From Heyndrickxia sp050281185 (GTDB taxonomy: Bacteria > Bacillota > Bacilli > Bacillales > Bacillaceae_C): DNA of 64,000 bases. The translations under genes and the position numbers were made by a program. The DNA lies in assembly GCF_050281185.1 (NCBI RefSeq), contig NZ_JBNNWS010000005.1:124001-188000 (forward strand). Direction: 5' to 3'. This document shows positions 52,637-60,939 of this stretch, in pieces. The notes under the pieces are model-generated. The model did not search any database. It was not told where the DNA came from and saw nothing but the letters and a program-made list of their open reading frames with translations. How positions within the stretch are numbered: position 1 is the stretch's first letter; each line of letters starts with the position of its first letter.

Positions 52637-53530
52637 TTAAGCACGCGGATGATGTTTGGAATATACATCTTTTAATCGTAGTTTCGTCACATGAGTATAA
52701 ATTTGAGTAGTTGATATATCAGCGTGACCAAGCATTTCCTGTACAGCCCTCAAATCGGCTCCATTCTCCAATAAATGGGTTGCAAATGAATGGCGAAGTG
52801 TATGTGGAGTGAGTTCCTTTTCAATATTTGCCTTTTTCGCCAAACCTTTTAATATCTTCCAAAACCCTTGTCGAGTTAATCGATTACCATGATGATTCAA
52901 AAATAAGCTTTGTGTTTGATCATGATTCGAACAAAGCTTTGGTCTTCCCTCTTGTAAGTAAGTTTCTAAAACATTTGTTGCTGTTTTCCCAATTGGAATG
53001 ATTCTTTCTTTGTTTCCCTTGCCGATACACCTTATAAATCCCATCGATAAGTGAAGATCCTCCAAATTCAAATTAATTAACTCACTCACCCGAATTCCAG
53101 TTGCATACAATAACTCAAGCATTGCTTTATCGCGTAATGGCAAAGGCCCTTTATCAGAAGGAGCTTCCAATAACGCTTCTACTTCAGTTAAACTAAGTAC
53201 TTTCGGAAGACTTCTTTCAGTTTGTGGTGTTTCAATATGAACGGACGGATCATTTTCTGTAATTTTTTCCCTTAACAAAAATTGGTGAAATGACCTTATA
53301 GATGCAACATGTCTTGCTAAAGTTCTTGCTGATTTTCCCTGTTGCTTCAAATGATTTAAAAAATAGACGATATGCACGCGAGTGATCTCATTTAAAGATT
53401 CTATTTGTTCCACTTTTCCCATATAAGACAGATAGCTTTTTAAATCTCTTTCATAAGATACTATCGTATTTTTAGATAAGCCTTTTTCAACAATCATATA
53501 ATGAATTAAGTCTCTTAAACGATCTAGCAT
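52637..53530 (-). CDS. xerD: Site-specific tyrosine recombinase XerD
   Basis: Resolves chromosome dimers at dif together with XerC (CodV). 297 residues: SAM-like N-terminal domain and a catalytic domain with Arg in GIRVSEL, Lys in GKGNKER, HxxR in HTLRHSFATHLLENGADLR, the following His (LGHADISTTQIYTHV) and the Tyr nucleophile in YTHV. ATG 53530 follows GGGGAG at 7 nt; B. subtilis XerD (RipX) has 296 residues. Confidence 0.95.
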   Translation of the reverse strand: MLDRLRDLIHYMIVEKGLSKNTIVSYERDLKSYLSYMGKVEQIESLNEITRVHIVYFLNHLKQQGKSARTLARHVASIRSFHQFLLREKITENDPSVHIETPQTERSLPKVLSLTEVEALLEAPSDKGPLPLRDKAMLELLYATGIRVSELINLNLEDLHLSMGFIRCIGKGNKERIIPIGKTATNVLETYLQEGRPKLCSNHDQTQSLFLNHHGNRLTRQGFWKILKGLAKKANIEKELTPHTLRHSFATHLLENGADLRAVQEMLGHADISTTQIYTHVTKLRLKDVYSKHHPRA

Positions 53531-53534
53531 TTTA

Positions 53535-53756
53535 TTACTCCCCATTTAAATAGAACAACATTAGTCGATGGAACCAATCGGAATTGTTTTCTTCTACTGA
53601 ATTTACTTTTATTGCTGTTCCTTTTGGCTCATCATATCGATGATAGTCCTCATATTCTTGATTTACCCACATAATACCATAATAAAAGAGTAATGTGCAT
53701 CCAGTAAACAATATAAACACCTTAAGAGTGCTTAAAATCACTTTTATCCAAGACAT
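53535..53756 (-). CDS. yqzK: YqzK-family small membrane protein (DUF4227)
   Basis: 73 residues with one membrane segment (about 8-30), a Tyr-rich middle (QEYEDYHRYD) and a conserved end (WFHRLMLFYLNGE). The layout and position between fur and xerD are those of B. subtilis YqzK. It sits 4 bp before xerD, probably co-transcribed. Function unknown. Confidence 0.85.
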   Translation of the reverse strand: MSWIKVILSTLKVFILFTGCTLLFYYGIMWVNQEYEDYHRYDEPKGTAIKVNSVEENNSDWFHRLMLFYLNGE

Positions 53757-53921
53757 TGCATTAGTCCTTCCCTTTCGTATAAAATTTCTTTTCTAATACA
53801 AGCTATGCCAGAGTAACGTTTTTTTATACCTTGTATTCCACTTTTTGAAAGGTTAATGAAGCCAGAACAATTAAGTAAACGGTTCATAAAAGCTTTGGTT
53901 TTTTTATACTTTCGAAAGAAT

Positions 53922-53954
53922 AAAAACCTTTTCTAACTAGTAGAAAAGGTTTTT
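53922..53954 (-). terminator. Terminator of fur
   Basis: 14-bp perfect stem AAAAACCTTTTCTA/TAGAAAAGGTTTTT, 5-nt loop, overlapping the fur stop codon. Confidence 0.85.
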
Positions 53955-54417
53955 ATGATTCTTCTATTTTATTTTTGTCCTTATCCTGGCAACGCCAACA
54001 TATCCCATGGAATGTTAGGCGGTGATCCTTGATTTTAAAATTCCAGCGTTTTTCAACAATTGCTTCAACATCTTCAAGTAAATCTTCTTGTATTTCATCT
54101 ACTGCTCCACATTCGATGCAAACTAAATGATGGTGGAAATGTGCAGCTCCCTCTTGTCTTAAATCATAGCGTGATACACCATCACCAAAATTAATCTTAT
54201 CTACAACCTTAAGTTCAGTTAACAATTCTAATGTTCGGTATACGGTTGCTAGCCCGATTTCTGGCGATTTTTCTTTCACAAGGAGGTACACATCTTCTGC
54301 ACTCAAATGATCTTCTTCATTTTCCAGCAATACTCGAACGGTTGCTTCACGTTGTGGAGTAAGCTTATAACTTGCAGAATGTAATTGTTTTTTTATTCTA
54401 TCCACACGACTTTCCAT
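53953..54417 (-). CDS. fur: Ferric uptake regulator Fur
   Basis: 154-residue Fe(II)-responsive repressor. N-terminal winged helix (YKLTPQREATVRVLLENEEDHLSAEDVY, GLATVYRTLELL), metal-binding HFHHHLVCIECG and second structural zinc pair CWRCQ. ATG 54417 with GGGAGGA upstream replaces the longer frame to 54501, whose extra residues are hydrophobic and unrelated. A partial 7-1-7 box (TGATAATAATTTTAT) in the leader suggests Fur/PerR-type control, weakly. Confidence 0.94.
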   Translation of the reverse strand: MESRVDRIKKQLHSASYKLTPQREATVRVLLENEEDHLSAEDVYLLVKEKSPEIGLATVYRTLELLTELKVVDKINFGDGVSRYDLRQEGAAHFHHHLVCIECGAVDEIQEDLLEDVEAIVEKRWNFKIKDHRLTFHGICWRCQDKDKNKIEES

Positions 54418-54528
54418 TTGAAGTAATCCTCCCTCGCCACTATCCATTTTATTATAGCAGAAGGAGAAAAAGATGCAAAATAAAATTATTATCATATACA
54501 AAGTATAAATTTTATTATTTAATAATGA

Positions 54529-55179
54529 TTATTTATTAATATATGTCATAACAGATTTCATTAATACTGGAGATAAGTAAGCTTCTATCCCTGCAGCTAT
54601 TGAAACAACTCCGATAGCTATAACTAATGCTACAATATACTGCGCGAACATTGGAATAATTTGAAACCCCATATTTTGTCTTATAAAAATCTTTCGTATT
54701 AATTTTAACGATACTCCAACGGCCACTACCGCTACAAATATAAACATTGGGATGATGAACAGGTTTTGTGGGAGCACTGTTACAAATGAAAGTAAAAATC
54801 CTCCCCATCCCATCTGATTCACAAGAAACCCAACCGAAAATCCAACGACAACACCTTTAATAAATAATAATATGAGGATAATAGGCAATCCGATAATGGA
54901 GATTCCTAACACCCACATTAAACTAAGAAATTTAACATTATGAAAAAAACTGAGTTGAAATAGATCTGCAGGTGCAGCTACTTTCCCATCAGAGACTTGG
55001 CCAAAAAATTGATTTAAATAATGAAAAAGGTCCTCCTTTTGGTCGATTGACAAACTGTTTACAATAATCGCCCCGAAAACCACTCCCATTAAAAATAATA
55101 CAATAATAAAAGAGTAAATTGAGGAGAAATCTTGTACATGACGAATGATAGGATTAGACAACAACTTTGTTTTCCGCAT
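54529..55179 (-). CDS. spoIIM: Stage II sporulation protein M
   Basis: 216-residue membrane protein with about five helices (SpoIIM domain). Part of the SpoIIDMP complex that drives septal thinning and engulfment. Position before fur matches B. subtilis (214 residues). AGGAGG lies before the ATG; mother-cell sigma-E expression expected, though I could not find a convincing promoter. Confidence 0.93.
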   Translation of the reverse strand: MRKTKLLSNPIIRHVQDFSSIYSFIIVLFLMGVVFGAIIVNSLSIDQKEDLFHYLNQFFGQVSDGKVAAPADLFQLSFFHNVKFLSLMWVLGISIIGLPIILILLFIKGVVVGFSVGFLVNQMGWGGFLLSFVTVLPQNLFIIPMFIFVAVVAVGVSLKLIRKIFIRQNMGFQIIPMFAQYIVALVIAIGVVSIAAGIEAYLSPVLMKSVMTYINK

Positions 55180-55334
55180 TTTAACTTCCTCCTATTAATC
55201 TAGGTAACATAATCTCTTATTATCATTGTTATGCAGAATTAAAAATGTTATGCCAATCTATCTACTATTTTTCTCTTGCATTTTTTCTTATTGAAGAGTT
55301 ATACTTTTACAAATATTTCATAAAGGAGAATATT

Positions 55335-55907
55335 ATGAAACCAGTATTAATAGATTTTCCTGATAGAATTGAGACGGAAAGATTATATATCCGTCCTTGT
55401 ATGCCTGGAGATGGAAAAGACGTTTATGAATCAATTAATCATTCTTTAAATGATTTAAAAACATGGCTAGCTTTTGCGCACAAAGACCAAAACTTAGATG
55501 ATGTTGAATCCGGAATACGAAATTCATATGCTGAATTTATTAAGAGGCAAGATTTTCGTCTTCATATTTACCGAAAAAGTGATAATAAATTTATAGGTTC
55601 TACTGGTTTGCACCGGATCAATTGGGAAACCAAGGTCTTTGAAATTGGCTATTGGATTGATAGTCGATATACTAAAAATGGCTATATTACGGAAGCAGTA
55701 GAGGGACTAACTAGTTTTGCATTCAAACAATTTAAGGCTGAAAGAATCGAAATTAGGTGTGATCCAAAGAATACAAATTCTAGAAGAGTTGCAGAGCGTC
55801 TAGGATTTACGTTAGATGGAATTCTTAGAAATAATACGATGAGTGCAGATGGAAAATCAATTCGAAGTACTTGTGTTTTTTCAATGCTTAAAAATGAGTG
55901 GGAATAA
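55335..55907 (+). CDS. GNAT-family N-acetyltransferase, RimJ/RimL type
   Basis: 190 residues from the ATG at 55335, preceded by AAAGGAG. The RimJ/RimL pattern is visible: IETERLYIRPCMPGD near the start, YWIDSRYTKNGYITEAVEGL (acetyl-CoA site) and IRCDPKNTNSRRVAERLGF. Substrate may be a ribosomal protein N-terminus or a small amine; cannot be told. A stand-alone plus-strand gene next to a repeat. Confidence 0.85.
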   Translation: MKPVLIDFPDRIETERLYIRPCMPGDGKDVYESINHSLNDLKTWLAFAHKDQNLDDVESGIRNSYAEFIKRQDFRLHIYRKSDNKFIGSTGLHRINWETKVFEIGYWIDSRYTKNGYITEAVEGLTSFAFKQFKAERIEIRCDPKNTNSRRVAERLGFTLDGILRNNTMSADGKSIRSTCVFSMLKNEWE

Positions 55908-55908
55908 G

Positions 55909-56053
55909 AAAAGCGTAAGCGCCGCAGCTTTAGCGTACGGATTTCGTAGTCTTCGACTGAGATAAAGGAGACACGGCGAGGGACGAGTCGATGCCCGCTT
56001 ATCGTAGGGAGAAGACGGAGAAATCCGCTAGCTGATAGGCGCTGGAGCTAGAC
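55909..56053. repeat. Palindromic intergenic repeat, copy 2 (145 bp)
   Basis: Begins at the stop codon of the acetyltransferase gene and is closely similar to copy 1 at 45364-45513, with a 5-bp gap and about a dozen changes, several of them compensating in the stems (e.g. CTAGCCGATAG against CTAGCTGATAG in a loop). Lies between convergent genes. Confidence 0.85.
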
Positions 56054-56106
56054 AACGCAGACACTTTTTGAAACTTATACCCTTTAATATTTTCTTACCT
56101 TGAAAT

Positions 56107-56148
56107 AAAAAGCTGCAGCTTCTATAAAAATAGAGGCTACAGCTTTTT
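56107..56148 (-). terminator. Terminator of the methyltransferase gene
   Basis: Stem AAAAAGCTG/CAGCTTTTT continuing inward through AGC/GCT and CTA/TAG with one mismatch, 6-nt loop. Its right arm overlaps the 3' end of the gene. Confidence 0.8.
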
Positions 56149-57327
56149 TGCAACTAATGTAAACGTCTTTGGCAGACCAATATCTGATATTTTATGATTA
56201 GGTTCCTCTTCTAAAACTTCTATTAATAACTCAGATTGTCCGACTGAGGTAATCACTTCTCCTAAAGTCCACTTTCTTTGTAAAACATGTTGAAGCTCCT
56301 TTTTTTCCTCTTCTGGCATATGCTTCGTAAAGGCTACATGATTTTTTTCGATTGAAGAATCAAAATAATTACCGGTAACCTTATGCTTTTTTCCGGTCGA
56401 TGTAATCAGTTTTGTTGAAATTGGATGGAACTCATGGAGAACAAAACGACCATTCGGACATAATAACTGATGGATTTTTTCCATTAATGTATGTAAATCA
56501 ATGAAATAATGAAGGACACCCAGCTCCATTAAAACAATATCAAAATGCCCACGATATTTCTCGGTAGACAAGGACAAAACATCTGAAACGATATATGTAA
56601 AGTCTATATCAGATAAGCTTGCAATTTCCTTAGCAAACATTTCATTTTCTTTTGAAAAATCTACTACGGTTACGTTTGCTCCTAGTAATGACATGGCCAC
56701 TGCTTTGATTCCATTCGATCCCATAAGATGAAGAACCTTCTTATCTTTTAATGGGGTAAGATATTTATAAAACGGATGCAGCCTCCACTTGGGGTTTTGC
56801 TTAATCTTTTCTGCTATTTCCTGTGGAGAACCGTAGCGATTTAGTAATGCTGCGTAATTATTTTGATTCCATGCACCCTCGTTTTGCATCGCTACCATTC
56901 TCTGCTCTTTTTCCAAATGAGCTTGTATACTCATCGTTTCATGAAATGTATGATTGTAATAAAGGTACTTATACAAGGACACACACCAAAATGGGTGATT
57001 TTCCATTATTATTTCGATTCGATACGGCTCTGTTTTAATCGTTGTATTAAAATGACATTTCACATAAACAGAGTAATTGTCTTTTTGCGCTTGGAAACTC
57101 GCCTGTGTCTCGTTTTTCTCCAATTCTGTACGTTCCAACGGCTCCAATAATTCATATAAATTATCTAGCGCATCCCATTGAATTTCAACAAACACGGTAT
57201 TTTCGTGTGCTAATTCCACACCTTGTAGCCATAATGATGTAGAATCTATAAAATGGTATGGGATGTTTTCGTTTTCTAACAGTAATGAGAATTCCTTTAT
57301 TAATTGAAAATAATTCCTGTCTACCAT
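56137..57327 (-). CDS. Fusion of degenerate nucleotidyltransferase-like domain and SAM methyltransferase
   Basis: 396 residues. The first ~140 (LLLENENIPYHFIDSTSLWLQGVEL) recall a minimal nucleotidyltransferase fold, but the GGS and DxD catalytic positions are not kept. The rest is a class I methyltransferase: motif I KKVLHLMGSNGIKAVAMSLLG (an atypical glycine loop), acidic loop VVDFS, motif IV-like FDIVLMELGVLHYF and LCPNGRFVLHEFHP. Start ATG 57327 after GGAGGA. Upstream of endoQ in the opposite reading order of transcription, i.e. downstream of it. Substrate unknown. Confidence 0.65.
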   Translation of the reverse strand: MVDRNYFQLIKEFSLLLENENIPYHFIDSTSLWLQGVELAHENTVFVEIQWDALDNLYELLEPLERTELEKNETQASFQAQKDNYSVYVKCHFNTTIKTEPYRIEIIMENHPFWCVSLYKYLYYNHTFHETMSIQAHLEKEQRMVAMQNEGAWNQNNYAALLNRYGSPQEIAEKIKQNPKWRLHPFYKYLTPLKDKKVLHLMGSNGIKAVAMSLLGANVTVVDFSKENEMFAKEIASLSDIDFTYIVSDVLSLSTEKYRGHFDIVLMELGVLHYFIDLHTLMEKIHQLLCPNGRFVLHEFHPISTKLITSTGKKHKVTGNYFDSSIEKNHVAFTKHMPEEEKKELQHVLQRKWTLGEVITSVGQSELLIEVLEEEPNHKISDIGLPKTFTLVAKKL

Positions 57328-57375
57328 AAAATCCTCCATTTATATTGTAGGCTAAATAGATCAATCAAATATTTT

Positions 57376-58539
57376 TTATTGCTGATCTGATACTTTTCCG
57401 TATTGACCGCCCCCACCTGCAGATAATTGCAGTGCTCCATTTCTCGCTTTCATAATTAAATCTACTAAATCCGGTTTCACAACCTTCTCAAGCTCGTTTT
57501 TAGAAACATTGTGAAGAATATTCATTTCCGTTCCAAAATGGTCTAGAAGCTTGTCCAATGTCTTAGGACCTAATCCCGGTAAAAAGTCTAATGGTACTTG
57601 GTGAATATATGGCGGTCTAGTTGGCCCATTACTAGCAGTTGTTATTTCTTGTATTCGTTCAGCTACCCCTTTTGTAAACTGAGTAGATCCACATTTTTCA
57701 CATATATCACCAAATTTTTTAGCAAAGCATTTTGCACAGGTGGATTCATAATACTTTCCAAGATATGGGTTTAATCCATAGTTTGCAACTATTTTGTTTC
57801 CATCTTTCTGTTGAAAAGCTTTTTTCAACGCTTGAAATGTCGGTGCTTCTAACTTCACTACTTGGTACTCACGAGCGATTTTTGCTAATGAATGGGCATC
57901 TGAATTGCTGACGAAAGTATATTCATGCAATTCTTCTATATGATCAGCCATTTCCGTATTAGAGCTTAAACCCAACTCAATACCATCAATAAGATTCTGA
58001 TCGAATACTTCCGTTAATGACTTTTTCACTCCTTTTCCATACAAGCTTTTGAATGGAGTAAAAACATGTGCAGGAATGAACATCCCTTCCAATGATTTAA
58101 TTTTTTTCTGTAGCTGCTTTGCATCCTCACGAATACGTTGTGTGCTCAATTGGTTATTTTTCACTCTTTGAGAATACCAGTTTGAAAATTCCTTTAGTCT
58201 CTTAAGTGAAGGGAAGTACCCGAGAACATGAAGGGGTCCTTGACAATATTCATCATTTACTTCAATCTCAACGCCTGGGATTAAAGTCACTGAATCTTGA
58301 AATCGAAAGCCACCGTCTTCCATTTCAATCATTTCTCCACTGTATAAAAGATCTTCAATTTCTGCGATTACTTCAGGAGAGTGACAATCGATGATGCCAA
58401 TTATATCTAATCCTTTAGGTATTTTCGCTGCCTTTAATATATTTGTTAGTGTAAGTGTTTTTGATCCGGTAATTTTGACTGGTTTCCCCGTTTTCGTTCG
58501 ACCAATATGAATATGGAGATCAACAAAGTAGTTTTTCAT
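57376..58539 (-). CDS. yqxK: Endonuclease Q-family DNA repair protein (YqxK)
   Basis: 387 residues: PHP-like metal-binding N-terminal domain (YFVDLHIHIGR, VSNSDAHSLAK), a zinc module (CAKCFAKKFGDICEKCGSTQ) and helix-hairpin-helix near the C-terminus (LPGLGPKTLDKLLDHFG). EndoQ cleaves 5' to deaminated bases such as hypoxanthine and uracil; the enzyme is shared by some archaea and Bacillaceae. The gene follows nudF directly (1-bp gap), linking nucleotide clean-up with repair. Confidence 0.9.
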   Translation of the reverse strand: MKNYFVDLHIHIGRTKTGKPVKITGSKTLTLTNILKAAKIPKGLDIIGIIDCHSPEVIAEIEDLLYSGEMIEMEDGGFRFQDSVTLIPGVEIEVNDEYCQGPLHVLGYFPSLKRLKEFSNWYSQRVKNNQLSTQRIREDAKQLQKKIKSLEGMFIPAHVFTPFKSLYGKGVKKSLTEVFDQNLIDGIELGLSSNTEMADHIEELHEYTFVSNSDAHSLAKIAREYQVVKLEAPTFQALKKAFQQKDGNKIVANYGLNPYLGKYYESTCAKCFAKKFGDICEKCGSTQFTKGVAERIQEITTASNGPTRPPYIHQVPLDFLPGLGPKTLDKLLDHFGTEMNILHNVSKNELEKVVKPDLVDLIMKARNGALQLSAGGGGQYGKVSDQQ

Positions 58540-58540
58540 G

Positions 58541-59089
58541 TTATTTTTGCGCCTCTTTTAATTGTAAATATTGAATGGCATATGCCGTTTTTGCATCATA
58601 AATTTTCTGTTCCTTAACTAATTGGATAGCTTCTTCTATTGTAACCTCTAATAATTCAACAAACTCGTCTTCATCTGCACTTTTCGGGTTTTCTTTCTTT
58701 TTTATCCCTTTAGCTAAATAGAGATGGATAAGCTCATCAGCAAACCCTGGTGAAGTGTAGAAAGAGATGATATGCTCTAAGCCTTCACAATCATAGCCTG
58801 TTTCTTCCTCTAACTCTCTCCTTGCCGTTAATTCCGGTTCTTCTCCTGGCTCTAATTTTCCAGCAGGAATTTCAACAAGGGCACGATCCATTGGCTTTCG
58901 GTATTGTTCAACCAAAATGATTTTGTTTTCAGAAGTTAAAGCCAAAACAGCCACAGCTCCTGGATGCTTCACAATCTCCCTCTTTGATGTTTTCCCATCC
59001 GGTAATTCCACATCATCCACTTGTAATCGAATCACTTTACCATCAAAAATTTTTTCAGTACTTAATGTTTTTTCAGTAAATTTATGCAT
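58541..59089 (-). CDS. nudF: ADP-ribose pyrophosphatase (Nudix hydrolase)
   Basis: 182 residues with the complete Nudix box GKLEPGEEPELTARRELEEETG (starting at G; REL-EE-G core) and family residues typical of YqkG/NudF, e.g. LVEQYRKPMDRALVEIPAG upstream. Hydrolyses ADP-ribose to AMP and ribose 5-phosphate. Upstream of endoQ in one transcript. Confidence 0.93.
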   Translation of the reverse strand: MHKFTEKTLSTEKIFDGKVIRLQVDDVELPDGKTSKREIVKHPGAVAVLALTSENKIILVEQYRKPMDRALVEIPAGKLEPGEEPELTARRELEEETGYDCEGLEHIISFYTSPGFADELIHLYLAKGIKKKENPKSADEDEFVELLEVTIEEAIQLVKEQKIYDAKTAYAIQYLQLKEAQK

Positions 59090-59148
59090 CTATTTTTGCT
59101 CCTTCGAGTTCTATTCTTAGGCATTATTCATACATTTTAACACAAATA

Positions 59149-59225
59149 GAAAAGCGGAGGCTAGGAGCCGTAGCTAGACAAAGAAAAGCGGAGACGACTG
59201 TGCAAAATTCGGACTAGCTCCGAAA
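59149..59225. repeat. Short composite repeat fragment
   Basis: GAAAAGCGGAG occurs twice (59149-59159 and 59183-59193), each with CTAGC/GACTAGCTCCG-like sequence after it. The motifs AAAAGCG and AGCTAGAC also occur in the palindromic repeats at 45.4 and 55.9 kb, so this looks like a truncated, tandem remnant of a related family. Confidence 0.6.
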
Positions 59226-59246
59226 TTAATTTAGGAGATGATGAGA

Positions 59247-59375
59247 ATGAAAATTTATATTCATCAAAAAGGAATGATTTTATGCGGAAAAGCCTGGGAA
59301 ATTAGAGAAACGCTTAAATTCTATTCGAAAAAATATAAATATGTTAATGATTGGATTAAAGGAACAGACCAATAG
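59247..59375 (+). CDS. mciZ: FtsZ inhibitor peptide MciZ
   Basis: A 42-residue peptide with core GKAWEIRETLKFYSKKYKYV and ending in NDWIKGTDQ, closely matching B. subtilis MciZ (40 residues, GKAWEIRAKLKEY). MciZ is made in the mother cell during sporulation, caps FtsZ filaments and blocks Z-ring formation. ATG 59247 with GGAG 9 nt upstream; an in-frame ATG at 59241 is too close. Location between nudF and yqkF is as in B. subtilis. Below normal length cutoffs. Confidence 0.92.
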   Translation: MKIYIHQKGMILCGKAWEIRETLKFYSKKYKYVNDWIKGTDQ

Positions 59376-59445
59376 CAAATGGTAGATTTGACTGAATATT
59401 TCCGTTAAAATTAGAAATATCATATAATGAAAGGTCGAAATCTTT

Positions 59446-60360
59446 ATGAAAAAAAATCAATTAGGAACCTCAGATTTATTCGTTTCTAAATTAGGTCTTG
59501 GGTGTATGTCACTCGGTACCGACGAAATAAAGGCGAAGGAGATAATTAAAGCTGCACTTGCAGAAGGAATTAATTATTTTGATACAGCCGATCTATATGA
59601 TTTTGGAGTAAATGAAGAAATAGTTGGAAAATCTTTAAAGTCTGTGCGTGATCAAGTGATTATTGCGAGTAAGGTAGGTAATCGTTGGAATAGTGAAAAA
59701 ACAAGCTGGAATTGGGATCCTTCGAAAACTTATATAAAAGAAGCGGTAAAAGATAGCCTTCATCGCCTGCAAACCGATTATATTGATTTATATCAATTAC
59801 ACGGTGGAACTATCCAAGATACTATTGATGAAACAATCGAAGCTTTCGAAGAATTAAAGAATGAAGGCCTAATCAGATACTATGGAATTTCTTCAATCCG
59901 TCCCAATGTAATTCGTGAATACATTCAAAAATCCAATATTATTAGTGTTATGCTCCAATATAGCTTATTGGACCGTCGTGCAGAGGAAAACGTTCTTCCT
60001 CTATTAAAAGAAAATAGCATTAGTGCTGTAACAAGAGGACCATTAGCCAAAGGTATTCTTAGCGGTAAAATACTTGAGAAAGCTATGAACAAGGGCTATA
60101 TGGATTATACTTTTGAAGAGTTAAATGAATTAGTCAAAAATATTCAATCAAAGCTATTAAAGAATAATCGTACAATGACTGAATTTGCAATCCAATATAA
60201 TCTAAGCCATGAATCCGTTGCTTCGGTTATTGCAGGTGCAAGTTCTGTAAATCAAGTTAAAGAAAATGCAAATGCTGTCCGCGCCAATCCATTATCGGAG
60301 GAAGAACGTAATATTCTGTTAGCACTCACGAAGCAAACATACTATATTGAGCATAGATAA
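59446..60360 (+). CDS. yqkF: Aldo/keto reductase YqkF
   Basis: 304 residues of the AKR (beta/alpha)8 fold: catalytic Asp-Tyr in NYFDTADLYDFG, Lys in IIASKVGNRW and His in YQLHGG, plus the NADPH site near GASSVNQVKENA. Oxidoreductase with unknown physiological substrate; YqkF in B. subtilis. ATG at 59446 after GAAAGG at a longer distance. Ends in a strong terminator. Confidence 0.9.
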   Translation: MKKNQLGTSDLFVSKLGLGCMSLGTDEIKAKEIIKAALAEGINYFDTADLYDFGVNEEIVGKSLKSVRDQVIIASKVGNRWNSEKTSWNWDPSKTYIKEAVKDSLHRLQTDYIDLYQLHGGTIQDTIDETIEAFEELKNEGLIRYYGISSIRPNVIREYIQKSNIISVMLQYSLLDRRAEENVLPLLKENSISAVTRGPLAKGILSGKILEKAMNKGYMDYTFEELNELVKNIQSKLLKNNRTMTEFAIQYNLSHESVASVIAGASSVNQVKENANAVRANPLSEEERNILLALTKQTYYIEHR

Positions 60361-60393
60361 AAAACACAGGTTTCTTGTGTTTTTTATCTATGC
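60351..60393 (+). terminator. Terminator of yqkF
   Basis: 18-bp perfect stem (GCATAGATAAAAAACACA and its complement) with a 7-nt loop; it starts within the last three codons of yqkF and the loop side has six Ts. Confidence 0.85.
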
Positions 60394-60844
60394 TTTGTTA
60401 AACAATATTGTAGTTTCTAATACTACCTGTAGGGTATGCGTTCAGCATGTTTTATTACTTATAGAAATCGCTTTACACATACAATAAAGCTGGTTTTTTC
60501 AACTATAACCATTAACAAAACCTTATATCAAAAGACTAAAATCATAAATTATCAGAATAATCTTAAAAACTTTTCAACATTTTCATCTCTTTTTCTACAA
60601 ATACTCCTTATTTCCTAATTTATTTTCAGACCATAATGTTTTGATTTGCCTATAAAACAATGAAAAAATCGATATATACCGACAAAATCAGTGGTAAATA
60701 CTGTTATATATATATATTCCTACTTTTATTTGGGTTCTTTCTATCATTTATCGACATCGACAAATTATACGAGCCTAGTACTTTTGAATCTTATATACTC
60801 ATTGTAAGAGTTAGACAATTAGTATATCAAAAGTATCATTATTT
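60394..60844. other. Upstream control region of sinI
   Basis: About 450 bases without a convincing gene. At 60750-60762 two overlapping ATCGACA sequences each match the Spo0A box (TTCGACA) at six of seven positions; at 60734-60740 GTTCTTT matches a SinR half-site. A sigma-A-like promoter follows at 60812-60839. Frames at 60436-60618 and 60660-60896 lack ribosome binding sites and homology. Confidence 0.4.
60812..60839 (+). promoter_or_regulatory. Sigma-A-like promoter of the riboswitch-sinI transcript
   Basis: TAGACA, 16 bp, TATCAT. Transcription would begin at about 60845-60846, exactly where the aptamer's first stem begins, which supports both calls. Confidence 0.5.
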
Positions 60845-60939
60845 ACAGATAAGGGCAAACCTATTGAAAAATAGGGACGCAAAGTCTCAGGTCTAAGGTT
60901 TACGACTATGATAGCTGGACTACCTGGAATACCATCTGT
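60845..60939 (+). ncRNA. Cyclic di-GMP-I riboswitch (GEMM) in the sinI leader
   Basis: Conserved blocks in order: AGGGCAAACC; stem CCTATT/AATAGG (60860-60865, 60870-60875) closed by the GNRA tetraloop GAAA; GGACGCAAAG, holding the tetraloop receptor and ligand-pocket bases; CAGGTCTAAGG; then TGATAGCTGGACTACC. A closing helix TACAGAT/ATCTGTA joins the ends. Only 5 nt separate it from the sinI ribosome binding site and no terminator intervenes, so control is probably translational. TACCT (60921-60925) can pair with AGGTA (60948-60952) over the SD, which would make c-di-GMP an activator; this is inference. Confidence 0.92.

Noticed and set aside
60436..60618. 60-residue open frame after yqkF
   Set aside because: No ribosome site, no family resemblance, AT-driven composition.
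60660..60896. 78-residue open frame upstream of sinI
   Set aside because: No ribosome binding site, and its 3' third is the c-di-GMP aptamer; the end NRDAKSQV is simply the translation of the conserved riboswitch sequence.
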